Shown piece after piece: positions 18,338 through 25,591 of a stretch of 45,794 nucleotides of DNA. Source of the DNA: Flavobacteriaceae bacterium Ga0077528 (GTDB taxonomy: Bacteria; Bacteroidota; Bacteroidia; Flavobacteriales; Flavobacteriaceae); assembly GCA_001464475.1 (NCBI GenBank), contig LNDX01000031.1, forward strand, positions 1 to 45,794, in the 5' to 3' direction. Within the stretch, counting starts at the first letter, position 1; each line of letters begins with the position of its first letter. A program made the translations under genes and the position numbers. Below the pieces are notes generated by a model. The model did no database searches. It was given only the letters and a program-made list of their open reading frames with translations, and was not told where the DNA came from.

Positions 18338-18874
18338 ATGAAAACAATTTATCAAATCGCATTGCTTCCAATCCTATTCATTGTATTAATTTCTTGTATA
18401 GAGAAAAAAAACAGTAAATTTAAAGAATTAACACAAGCGGAACAAGAAGGATTATCACTTAGCGATACTTCACTAAAAAAAATCAAAAAAACTGATGCAG
18501 AATGGAAAAAGGTACTTACATCTAATCAATATCATATTTTGAGAGAACAAGGAACCGAAGCTCCATTTAAGAATGCCTATCATGATAACCACAAGAAAGG
18601 AAACTATTTTTGCGCAGGGTGTAAACTACCTTTGTTTAACTCCAAAACAAAATTTGATTCAGGAACTGGATGGCCAAGTTTTTATGCACCAATTGAAAAA
18701 AACAGAGTAATTGAAGTTATTGATGAAAGTCATGGAATGGTAAGAGGTGAAATTGTTTGTGCACGTTGTGAAGGACATTTAGGTCACGTTTTTAACGATG
18801 GTCCAAATCCAACTGGATTAAGATATTGTATGAACTCAGGTTCTTTGATCTTTTTAGCTGAAAATAAAAAGTAG
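18338..18874 (+). CDS. msrB: Lipoprotein methionine-R-sulfoxide reductase
   Basis: 178 residues with lipobox LISC, then an MsrB domain. Zinc cysteines are in CAGC (92, 95) and CARC (141, 144), the catalytic Cys164 is in RYCMNS, and GHLGHVFNDG is intact. It starts 4 bp after msrA. It is a second MsrB in the same operon. Its domain core (GTGWPSFY) is closer to the classical sequence than that of the 16325 copy (CDWPSFF), so they may differ in resolving cysteine or partner. Confidence 0.93.
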   Translation: MKTIYQIALLPILFIVLISCIEKKNSKFKELTQAEQEGLSLSDTSLKKIKKTDAEWKKVLTSNQYHILREQGTEAPFKNAYHDNHKKGNYFCAGCKLPLFNSKTKFDSGTGWPSFYAPIEKNRVIEVIDESHGMVRGEIVCARCEGHLGHVFNDGPNPTGLRYCMNSGSLIFLAENKK

Positions 18875-18886
18875 AAATTTATTAAA

Positions 18887-18942
18887 TGTAGTTGATTTGA
18901 CAACTACCTGACAAAACACTATTTTAATCTAAACTACTTTTA
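18887..18942 (+). promoter_or_regulatory. Code A promoter with three 11-bp repeats and a dyad
   Basis: TGTAGT (18887), TGACAA (18898) and TGACAA (18909) lie in phase at 11-bp steps. CTGACA (18908-18913) is followed after 21 nt by TACTTTTA (18935-18942). The upstream repeats also form an inverted repeat, GTAGTTG-ATTTGA-CAACTAC (18888-18907). This is the fullest version of the element in the window and controls the CoaB-like gene. Confidence 0.68.
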
Positions 18943-18968
18943 CAGTATTAAAATCAAAAACTAAACCA

Positions 18969-19655
18969 ATGGAAAGCAAACTCAAAAACAAAAAAATACT
19001 TATTACAGCCGGACCAACTAGAGAATATTTAGATCCTGTTCGTTACATAACCAATGAGTCTAGTGGCAAAATGGGCTATGCAATTGCAGAAACGCTTCAT
19101 GAATTAGGTGCTGATGTTTATCTTATAAGTGGTCCTGTCAATTTAACCACAACTTTACCAAAAGAAAAAATAACGTATGTTAAAACGGCTAACGAAATGT
19201 ATCAAGAATGTCAAAAGCATTTTTACAGTACTAATATTGCAATTTTTTGCGCTGCAGTTGCAGATTATACGCCAAAGATTACTTCTGAAATTAAAATAAA
19301 AAAGATTGATGACGAATGTTCATTAGAACTAAAGAAAAACATAGATATTGCTTATGAATTTGGAAAAGTAAAAACACGATTTCAACAATCTATTGGTTTT
19401 GCATTAGAGACCAACGACATTTTGGCAAATTCAAAACTAAAATTAGAAAAGAAAAACTTCGACTTAATAGTGATGAATTCTCCAACACTTGATCAGGGTT
19501 TTGGTCACGATACAAACAAGATTTCTATTTTAAGTAAAGATATGTTTATTGATAACTTTGCATTAAAAACAAAAAAAGAAGTTGCCGTAGATATTGCAAA
19601 TGCTATTATGGATTATTCTCGTGCATTTCAAAATTTAGTTGACTTAAGTTTTTAG
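18969..19655 (+). CDS. Stand-alone CoaB-like (DFP) protein
   Basis: 228 residues matching the CoaB half of CoaBC (phosphopantothenoylcysteine synthetase): KILITAGPTREYLDPVRYI, NESSGKMGYAIAE, a VADYTP block and GFALET. The CoaC decarboxylase flavodomain is absent. Bacteroidota normally carry a fused CoaBC, so this is probably a paralogue rather than the only copy, and its Code A promoter suggests a stress role. The residues that bind CTP and 4'-phosphopantothenate look mostly kept, but the acceptor is not certain. Confidence 0.8.
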   Translation: MESKLKNKKILITAGPTREYLDPVRYITNESSGKMGYAIAETLHELGADVYLISGPVNLTTTLPKEKITYVKTANEMYQECQKHFYSTNIAIFCAAVADYTPKITSEIKIKKIDDECSLELKKNIDIAYEFGKVKTRFQQSIGFALETNDILANSKLKLEKKNFDLIVMNSPTLDQGFGHDTNKISILSKDMFIDNFALKTKKEVAVDIANAIMDYSRAFQNLVDLSF

Positions 19656-19700
19656 GGCAAATAAGAAAATGAAAAGTTTGATTTTTTATTGGTTAGGATG

Positions 19701-19751
19701 ATCATTAGAAAGTGCTTTTGTGTGTGAGATCAAAGGCACTTATCTAATGAT
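19701..19751 (+). ncRNA. Structured RNA element, copy 1 (GTGTGAG loop)
   Basis: An outer stem ATCATTAGA/TCTAATGAT (19701-19709 with 19743-19751) and an inner stem AGTGC/GCACT (19711-19715 with 19736-19740) close on an apical region with GTGTGAG. It starts 45 nt after the CoaB-like stop and is followed by T5. A second copy lies at 20250. It may simply be a terminator; the conserved loop makes a structured RNA worth considering. Confidence 0.55.
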
Positions 19752-19833
19752 TTTTCAAAAAAAAAAGAATAAAATAAACTAGAAAATACATTAAAAAAAG
19801 TGAAATGTGTTTTCTACTAACTAAAAAATAAAC

Positions 19834-20208
19834 ATGATGAAAATATTAAATTCTAAAATTCACGGAATAGTCGATTACTTATTTGTTCTATTCTTATTTG
19901 CATCACCAACTATTTTTGGGCTTCAAGAACGAGCAGAATTATTCACTTATCTATTAGGGACTGTTCATTTAATGGTAACATTTTGTACAAATTTTGAGTA
20001 TGGTATAGTTCGAATTATACTTTTTAAGCATCATGGTTGGATTGAACTTATAGTTTCTTTCGCACTTGTAGGAGTAGCTTTTTACCTTGGCGAAGTTGAA
20101 AATGAATTATCTCGAAATTTTTATTTTGCTATAGCAATTTTGGTTTTTTTAACTTGGCTTATAACCGATTATAAAAGTGAAACAGAAAATGATTTCATTC
20201 GATATTGA
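19834..20208 (+). CDS. SPW-repeat-like small membrane protein
   Basis: 124 residues with four hydrophobic helices. Each half begins with a motif resembling the SPW repeat: KIHGIVDYLFVLFLFASPTIFG in the first half and a degenerate HHGWIELIVSFALVG in the second. The second SPW is lost, so the assignment is moderate. ATG codons at 19834 and 19837 are equivalent starts. The gene is bracketed by the two GTGTGAG hairpins. Function unknown. Confidence 0.68.
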   Translation: MMKILNSKIHGIVDYLFVLFLFASPTIFGLQERAELFTYLLGTVHLMVTFCTNFEYGIVRIILFKHHGWIELIVSFALVGVAFYLGEVENELSRNFYFAIAILVFLTWLITDYKSETENDFIRY

Positions 20209-20249
20209 AAATAGTAATTAAAAACAAAATAAAAATGATTGGTTGGTTA

Positions 20250-20300
20250 GTCATCAGAAAGCACTATTGCGTGTGAGTGCAAATGTGCTTTCGAAATGAC
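20250..20300 (+). ncRNA. Structured RNA element, copy 2 (GTGTGAG loop)
   Basis: Outer stem GTCAT/ATGAC (20250-20254 with 20296-20300), inner stem GAAAGCAC/GTGCTTTC (20257-20264 with 20285-20292) and a TTGC/GCAA apical pair close on a loop holding GTGTGAG. The same ATTGGTT box precedes both copies (about 19688 and 20238). Several stem pairs differ between copies yet stay paired. It could act as terminator for 19834 or as leader of 20322. Confidence 0.55.
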
Positions 20301-20321
20301 TTTTACTTTAAATAAAATTCA

Positions 20322-21227
20322 ATGAAAACATTAGTAATATCAGGTGGTGGCAGTAAAGGAGCTTTTGCAGGTGGAATTGCAGAATACCTCATCAATGACT
20401 GCTGCTCCAATTATGAAATGTTTGTAGGTTGTTCAACCGGAAGTTTGCTTTTACCTCACCTGGCTTTAGGAAAAATAAATAAGATAAAACAAATCTACAC
20501 TTCTGTTTCTCAAGAAAGCATTTTTAGTATTTGTCCGTTCAAGATTAAAAAAACCAAAAGAGGTTTTGAAACTAAAATCAATCACTTTAATACATTACGA
20601 ACTTTTTTAAAAGGAAGTCCTACTTTTGGTGAAAGTGAAAATTTGCGAACTTTAATTAAAGAAAGTATTACACAAGAAGAGTTTATATCACTTTCAACAT
20701 TAGAGAAAAAATTAATATTCACGGTCTCAAATCTTACATTAGACAAAACAGAATACATACATTCTGATCAATGCAATTACAATGATTTTTGTGATTGGGC
20801 TTGGGCTTCTTGCAACTATACTCCTTTTATGAGTCTGTTCACTAAAAATGGCTTTCAATATGCAGATGGAGGTTTTGGAAATTTTATACCGATACTCTAT
20901 GCAATCGAAAATGGAGCAACTGATATTGATGTGATTATTTTAGAAAATGAGGAATTAACTGATGTAAATTATAAAATAACCAATGCGTTTTCGCTACTTA
21001 TTAGAACCTTTAAGTTTATGAACAATCAAAATTATTCTAAAGACATTGTAATTGGAAAATTAGTGGGTATGGGCAAAAAAGTAAATATTAATTTCTATTT
21101 CACTCCACGGCACTTAACAGAAAACCCATTGATTTTTGATTCTGAACAAATGACAAAATGGTGGAAAGAGGGTTACGAATTTGCAAAATCTAAAAAGCCA
21201 GTTAGTTTTTGCACCATTCCAAATTAA
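20322..21227 (+). CDS. Patatin-like phospholipase
   Basis: 301 residues in the patatin fold. The oxyanion loop SGGGSKGAFAGG is at the N-terminus, the nucleophile Ser38 is in GCSTGS, and the catalytic Asp182 is in ADGGFGN. No signal peptide is visible, so it is probably cytoplasmic. Patatins hydrolyse acyl esters of phospholipids. It is followed by a secreted HExxH protein and a hydrolase in the same direction. Its 5' leader carries the second GTGTGAG hairpin. Confidence 0.88.
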   Translation: MKTLVISGGGSKGAFAGGIAEYLINDCCSNYEMFVGCSTGSLLLPHLALGKINKIKQIYTSVSQESIFSICPFKIKKTKRGFETKINHFNTLRTFLKGSPTFGESENLRTLIKESITQEEFISLSTLEKKLIFTVSNLTLDKTEYIHSDQCNYNDFCDWAWASCNYTPFMSLFTKNGFQYADGGFGNFIPILYAIENGATDIDVIILENEELTDVNYKITNAFSLLIRTFKFMNNQNYSKDIVIGKLVGMGKKVNINFYFTPRHLTENPLIFDSEQMTKWWKEGYEFAKSKKPVSFCTIPN

Positions 21228-21241
21228 TTGTTTTGTTAATT

Positions 21242-21982
21242 ATGAAGATTAAATTAAAATCAGCTATAATTCTAGGAATTTTGTGCCTATTTTCTATAAA
21301 TAGTAGTGCACAAGAAATTGTAAAACAGTTTACTCAAGAAAGCTATTCAATCCATAAGCTACAAGACTTAAAAAAAGAATTTGGCACAAATAAGATTATT
21401 CCAGCGGTTTATGAGACTCAAATTTTAATTGCACTTTCTTATTTTCCAGAACTTAAAAACACAACTATCGAGTTTCGAATAAAAAAAACCAACACTCCAC
21501 TGTCATCAAGACCAAATTTACTCGGACTATTGCAATCTTCAAAAAAGAGAAAATACATTATAACAATAAGCGAAGCAAGCAATTCTAAATTAGAGCCAAT
21601 TTTATTAAAGAACTTAAATTTTAATGCTCAAATAGGTGTACTCGGTCATGAATTATCTCATACTTCCGACTATATGAACAAGGGTTTTGGCAAAATGACA
21701 AACCTATTGTGGATTCAAATTTTTTCAAAAAAGCAAGTAGATAAGTTTGAAACAAGAACGGACCATATTTGTATAAATCACGGTCTAGGCTATCAATTAT
21801 TAGATTGGAGTTCTACTGTGAGGAAAAATTTAAATATTGAATATTGGCGTGGAGCTGATAATTTGCAATATATGACCAAAAAAGAGCGGTATCTCAATCC
21901 AGAAACAATCACAAATATTCTAAAAACCAATCCTCTTTACAAACTTTCTGAAATTTATAATGCCTCTTCAGAAAAAAACTAA
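21242..21982 (+). CDS. Secreted HExxH putative metalloprotease, unknown family
   Basis: About 246 residues, with a signal peptide ending NSSAQ, and a zinc-type motif GHELSHTSDYM (His136, Glu137, His140). A third ligand cannot be assigned with certainty; TRTDHICINHGLG contains candidates. The ORF is open from 21209, but those extra residues overlap the patatin gene, so I use the ATG at 21242 just before the signal. No named family recognised. It sits between patatin and an alpha/beta hydrolase. Confidence 0.65.
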   Translation: MKIKLKSAIILGILCLFSINSSAQEIVKQFTQESYSIHKLQDLKKEFGTNKIIPAVYETQILIALSYFPELKNTTIEFRIKKTNTPLSSRPNLLGLLQSSKKRKYIITISEASNSKLEPILLKNLNFNAQIGVLGHELSHTSDYMNKGFGKMTNLLWIQIFSKKQVDKFETRTDHICINHGLGYQLLDWSSTVRKNLNIEYWRGADNLQYMTKKERYLNPETITNILKTNPLYKLSEIYNASSEKN

Positions 21983-21988
21983 ATCAAG

Positions 21989-22741
21989 ATGACAACTAAA
22001 ATTCAATTTACAAACAATCAAGGACACGTTTTAGCAGCCTTACTAGAATTACCAGATCAAGAACCAAAAGGCTATGCCATATTTGCTCACTGTTTTACAT
22101 GCAATAAAAACCTAACAGCTGTAAGAAGTATTGGCAAAGCTTTAAACAGTAAAGGAATAGCCGTTTTTAGATTTGATTTTACGGGTTTAGGAGAAAGTGA
22201 AGGCGATTTTGCAGACACCAATTTCTCTTCTAATGTTGATGATATTATTGCTGCGGCAAATTATTTAGAGATGAATTATGAAGCTCCAAAAATATTAGTT
22301 GGGCATTCGCTCGGTGGTGCAGCAGTACTTTTTGCAACTAGCAAAATCAAATCAATAAAAGCAATTGCAACGATAGGAGCACCTGCAAATCCAGAGCATG
22401 TTTCACATATTTTCGAAAACAGTATAACCGAAATTGAAGGCAAAGGCGAAGCGGATATGGCTATTGGTGGTCGACCTTTCAAAATAAAACAGCAATTTTT
22501 AGACGATATCAGAAGCCAAAAACTGCAACATGCAGTTAAAGAATTACATGTGCCACTGCTAATCTTTCATTCACCTATTGATACCACTGTTGAAATTGGA
22601 AATGCCTCTAAAATTTATAAAGCAGCCAAACATCCAAAATCGTTTGTATCATTAGACAGAGCCGATCATTTACTTACAGATAGAGAAGATTCAGAATTTG
22701 TTGGATTAATGATTGCTTCTTGGTCTAATCGTTATTTATAA
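21989..22741 (+). CDS. Alpha/beta hydrolase (OsmC-associated type, no OsmC domain)
   Basis: 250 residues with the nucleophile elbow GHSLGG (Ser107), an oxyanion AHCFTCNKN stretch, HSPIDTTVEI (acid) and DRADHLL (His). The sequence is the hydrolase half usually fused to an OsmC peroxidase in bifunctional proteins; here the frame stops before OsmC, so it is a stand-alone version. It lies between a secreted HExxH protein and the cNMP/AlbA_2 protein with short gaps (6 and 9 bp). Confidence 0.85.
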   Translation: MTTKIQFTNNQGHVLAALLELPDQEPKGYAIFAHCFTCNKNLTAVRSIGKALNSKGIAVFRFDFTGLGESEGDFADTNFSSNVDDIIAAANYLEMNYEAPKILVGHSLGGAAVLFATSKIKSIKAIATIGAPANPEHVSHIFENSITEIEGKGEADMAIGGRPFKIKQQFLDDIRSQKLQHAVKELHVPLLIFHSPIDTTVEIGNASKIYKAAKHPKSFVSLDRADHLLTDREDSEFVGLMIASWSNRYL

Positions 22742-22750
22742 ATTAAAAAG

Positions 22751-23635
22751 ATGAACACTACAGAAATAATTAAAAAGCTAAAAGAATCACCTTTTTTTTC
22801 AAATTTTGAAAATGATGAACTTGAGCATTTGTCGACAATAGCAACCATCCAAAAAGTAGACCCAAGGACTATTGTCTTTTCAGAACGAACCCCAGCCAAT
22901 TCCTTATTTATATTGACTAAAGGACACATTCATTTAATCTTTGATAATAAAAAAATAATTGATATTACTCAAGGTCAAGTTTTTGGTGATTGGGCAGTTG
23001 TCAATGATAATATGCGTATTGCTACAGCAAAAAGCACCATTCAAAGTGAAATCATTGAAATTGATGCTATTGCTATAAAAGAGTTTAAAATTGATCCCAA
23101 AATAGCCTACAAAATTGTACGTCAAATAGCCAATAATTTGGTTTCTCGTTTAGTCGTTCGCTCTCAAATTTCCTCTCATATTCTTATTGAAGAAGGCGAA
23201 ACTCAGTTTATAGAATTTAAAAGTTCATTGCGTTGGAATGCACATACAAATAAAAAAGATGCTGATATCGAACTAGCATCAATTAAGACGATAGCTGGTT
23301 TTTTAAATGCAAAAGGAGGCGTTTTGTTTATTGGTGTTAGAGATGACGGCTCCATTTTAGGAATAAAGAATGATAGTTTTGAAAACGCAGATAAAATGAT
23401 GTTACACCTCAATCATTTGATAACATCACGACTTGGAAAAGAAGCATCATCACATGTTCATTTATCTGTAGTTGAGATTAATAATCATTTAATATTACGA
23501 GTTGATTGTGATGCCAGTCATCAACCCATTTATGTTAAAACTGAAAAAGATGAATTGTTTTTTGTTCGGGTAAACAACTTAACACAATCATATTCACTAA
23601 AAAATGCAGTGGAATATATTAAAGAGCGATTTTAA
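22751..23635 (+). CDS. cNMP-binding domain fused to AlbA_2 (Schlafen-like) domain
   Basis: 294 residues. The N-terminal half (about 10-135) has the cyclic-nucleotide-binding beta-roll, with RTIVFSERTPANSLFILTKG and GQVFGDWAV. The C-terminal half (about 155-294) is an AlbA_2 domain: ETQFIEFKSSLRW, TIAGFLNAKGGVLFIGVRDDG and an IKNDSFENADK tail. AlbA_2 proteins bind nucleic acids. No winged-helix output is visible. It is 10 bp before the chlorite dismutase and could sense a nucleotide signal in the same operon. Confidence 0.85.
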   Translation: MNTTEIIKKLKESPFFSNFENDELEHLSTIATIQKVDPRTIVFSERTPANSLFILTKGHIHLIFDNKKIIDITQGQVFGDWAVVNDNMRIATAKSTIQSEIIEIDAIAIKEFKIDPKIAYKIVRQIANNLVSRLVVRSQISSHILIEEGETQFIEFKSSLRWNAHTNKKDADIELASIKTIAGFLNAKGGVLFIGVRDDGSILGIKNDSFENADKMMLHLNHLITSRLGKEASSHVHLSVVEINNHLILRVDCDASHQPIYVKTEKDELFFVRVNNLTQSYSLKNAVEYIKERF

Positions 23636-23644
23636 ACTCACATT

Positions 23645-24190
23645 ATGGATAGAATTTTTGATTTTATTGGAGGTAATTTCGGAGAATGGGAAATAATTTC
23701 TATTAATACAATTGTTGGAAATCCAATTGAAAAAGCTTCTCATTTGAGGATTTTTCAAAGTATAATGGAAAAAGAAAATCAGGGTATTTGGACTTTAAAA
23801 GGTTTTCGAAGCAATCTTCGTTATACCGAAAAACACGAAAAGGAACAACTCACTGCAATTCAAGCTAATCTAGGAAGAAACGAAGCAACACTTGCCGCTT
23901 TGATTCCCATTCGGAAAAGTGCATTGTGGTGGGAATTAGCTCAAGATGAAAGAAGAAAAATTTTTGAAAATCAGTCGCATCATACCGAGATAGGATTGCA
24001 ATACTTACCTGCCATTGCCAGAAGATTGTATCATTCTAGAGATATTGGTGAGCCTTTTGATTTCTTAACTTGGTTTGAATATGCTCCAGAACATGAAGTA
24101 GCTTTTGAAAAATTACTAGCACAACTTCGGGCTTCAGAAGAATGGAGTTACGTCGATAGGGAAATTGATATTCGATTAATAAAGGTTTAA
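23645..24190 (+). CDS. cld: Chlorite dismutase, lineage II type
   Basis: 181 residues, the short (clade 2) size. The block GRNEATLAALIPIRKSALWW is nearly identical to my memory of Nitrobacter-type enzymes. A candidate proximal heme His (His113, in SHHTE) is 13 residues before a candidate catalytic distal Arg (Arg126, in PAIARR). This spacing matches the 114/127 pair of the Nitrobacter enzyme as I recall it, so oxygen-forming chlorite dismutation is plausible. It is cytoplasmic, with no signal. Confidence 0.82.
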   Translation: MDRIFDFIGGNFGEWEIISINTIVGNPIEKASHLRIFQSIMEKENQGIWTLKGFRSNLRYTEKHEKEQLTAIQANLGRNEATLAALIPIRKSALWWELAQDERRKIFENQSHHTEIGLQYLPAIARRLYHSRDIGEPFDFLTWFEYAPEHEVAFEKLLAQLRASEEWSYVDREIDIRLIKV

Positions 24191-24220
24191 AATAAAACAG
24201 CATTAATTTAAAGAAAATCG

Positions 24221-24276
24221 TCCATCACCTTGAGAATATTATCCATTTTATACCTTTTAAAACTGTCGCATCTTTG
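24221..24276 (+). promoter_or_regulatory. Code B promoter: TCCAT-21-TCCAT-27-CATCTTTG
   Basis: Direct repeats TCCAT at 24221 and 24242 (21 bp apart) precede the -7-like CATCTTTG (24269-24276) by 27 bp from the second repeat. The same spacing recurs before 24979 and 26258. Two-turn direct repeats upstream of a promoter fit an AraC-family activator; AraC genes lie at 28209 and 29206. Confidence 0.65.
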
Positions 24277-24279
24277 TAC

Positions 24280-24293
24280 TGTCAATAATGACA
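24280..24293 (+). promoter_or_regulatory. Start-site dyad TGTCAATAATGACA
   Basis: TGTCA-ATAA-TGACA begins 4 nt after the last base of the -7 box, where transcription should start. It recurs at the same offset at 24943 (one change) and 30135 (perfect palindrome). A repressor operator is the simplest reading. Confidence 0.5.
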
Positions 24294-24320
24294 AATAACT
24301 AATACATAAATTATAGAATA

Positions 24321-24769
24321 ATGAAAAATTTAAAAACACTTTTAGCAGTAGCAATTATCGCATTATTTTCGAATGCAGTCGTTGCACAAACACAACCAGT
24401 TGACAAAAATAACTTAGCCATTGGCGGTTATGATGTAGTTTCTTATTTTACAGCTAATAAAGCTACAAAAGGAACAAAACAATTTACAGCAACAAATAAC
24501 GGTGCTACGTATTATTTTGCCTCAGCAAAAAACCAAAAAGCTTTCAAGGCTAATCCAACACAATATTTACCACAATGCGATGGTTATTGTGCTTGGGGAG
24601 TTGCGGAAAAAAACGTAAAACTTTTAAAGTAGTAGATGGTAAATTGTATTTGTTTTTTAACGGAGATCTTGAAGGAAAACCATTCAACACATTAAACGAA
24701 TGGAATAAAGATGAAAAGAAACAATTGAAAAACATTAATACATCCTGGACGAAATTGAAAAAAGCATAA
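24321..24769 (+). pseudogene. YHS-domain protein, interrupted by a -1 frame change
   Basis: Signal peptide (ending VVAQ) and YHS domain (GGYDVVSYFTA, YYFASAKNQKAFKANP, CDGYCAWG) are read in one frame up to a stop at 24630-24632 (103 aa). The C-terminal third, including KVVDGKLYLFFN and a Lys-rich tail, continues in the -1 frame to 24769. The join falls on AAAAAAC (24608-24614), in phase as A-AAA-AAC. Read through with -1 slippage the product is about 149 aa, the length of the intact paralogues at 32602 and 33104. It is either a decayed gene, an assembly indel in a poly-A run, or programmed frameshifting; I cannot tell which. Confidence 0.8.
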
Positions 24770-24801
24770 TTTATATTTGTTTGTTTAAATGTTATGTTTT
24801 G

Positions 24802-24831
24802 AAAAACCAATAATTAATTTTATTGGTTTTT
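24802..24831 (+). terminator. Intrinsic terminator
   Basis: The perfect 12-bp stem AAAAACCAATAA (24802-24813) / TTATTGGTTTTT (24820-24831) with a 6-nt loop runs into a T tract. It ends the YHS transcript. Confidence 0.85.
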
Positions 24832-24883
24832 TTATTGCAGTAAATTCTAACCTTAGATGGTATAACTTACACCAAGAAAATTG

Positions 24884-24939
24884 TCCATCAACAAACGAAT
24901 ATTATCCATTTTTTAACTTAATAAGCTGTCGCATCTTTG
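24884..24939 (+). promoter_or_regulatory. Code B promoter: TCCAT-21-TCCAT-27-CATCTTTG
   Basis: TCCAT at 24884 and 24905, and CATCTTTG at 24932-24939. Both the repeat spacing and the distance to the box are identical to 24221. The start of the AhpD-like gene is 39 nt further. Confidence 0.65.
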
Positions 24940-24942
24940 TAC

Positions 24943-24956
24943 TGTCAATAACGACA
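24943..24956 (+). promoter_or_regulatory. Start-site dyad TGTCAATAACGACA
   Basis: Same position relative to the -7 box as in the 24280 copy, with one base changed in the right half. Confidence 0.45.
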
Positions 24957-24978
24957 ATCAATTTAAAATAAAAATATA

Positions 24979-25515
24979 ATGACTACAACAACATTTTCAG
25001 TTCCAACAAGAGAACAAGTTTCAGAGAACAATCAAGTTATTTTTGATAACCTACAAAAAGCATTAGGTTTTGTCCCTAATCTGTATGCAACAATTGCCTA
25101 TTCAAAAAATGGATTAGAAAAATACTTAGCCTATCAAAATGCTAAAACATCCCTTTCTAACAAAGAAAAAGAAGCGGTTAACTTAATCGTGAGCCAAGTT
25201 AACAACTGTATTTATTGTCTAAGCGCCCATACCGTAATTGGAAAAATGAATGGTTTTTCAGACGAGCAATTATTAGATATTAGAAAAGCAAAAAGCACAG
25301 ATCCTAAATTGGATGCCTTAGTAAAATTGGCCGCCGAAATTACCCAAACTAAAGGAAATGCTAATTCAGATATCGTGGACGCTTTTTTTGCGCAAGGATA
25401 TACTGACGAAAATTTAGTGGATTTGATTTTACAAGTAAGTGATAAAACGGCAATGAACTATTTACACAATCTAACTCAAATTGAAGTAGATTTCCCTTTA
25501 GCTCCAAGCTTATAA
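24979..25515 (+). CDS. Carboxymuconolactone decarboxylase / AhpD-like protein
   Basis: 178 residues. The AhpD-like core has NCIYCLSAHTVIG (a CxxC with following His), the redox and proton-relay motif of alkylhydroperoxidase-like proteins. The N-terminus ALGFVPNLYATIAYS and the C-terminal YLHNLTQIEVDFPLAP are also typical. It likely reduces peroxides. It has its own Code B promoter and its own hairpin terminator (25540), so it is monocistronic. Confidence 0.88.
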   Translation: MTTTTFSVPTREQVSENNQVIFDNLQKALGFVPNLYATIAYSKNGLEKYLAYQNAKTSLSNKEKEAVNLIVSQVNNCIYCLSAHTVIGKMNGFSDEQLLDIRKAKSTDPKLDALVKLAAEITQTKGNANSDIVDAFFAQGYTDENLVDLILQVSDKTAMNYLHNLTQIEVDFPLAPSL

Positions 25516-25539
25516 TTATTTCACCATAATTTTACTGCT

Positions 25540-25571
25540 AAATTTGAGGATAGTTTACTGTCCTCAAATTT
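25540..25571 (+). terminator. Hairpin terminator after the AhpD-like gene
   Basis: Perfect 11-bp stem AAATTTGAGGA (25540-25550) / TCCTCAAATTT (25561-25571) with a 10-nt loop, 24 nt after the stop codon. The T tract is short. Confidence 0.7.
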
Positions 25572-25591
25572 TGCATTTATACCAATTTATA

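Noticed and set aside
24789..24971. 60-residue ORF after the YHS gene
   Set aside because: It covers the terminator stem and the Code B repeats before 24979 and has no protein features.
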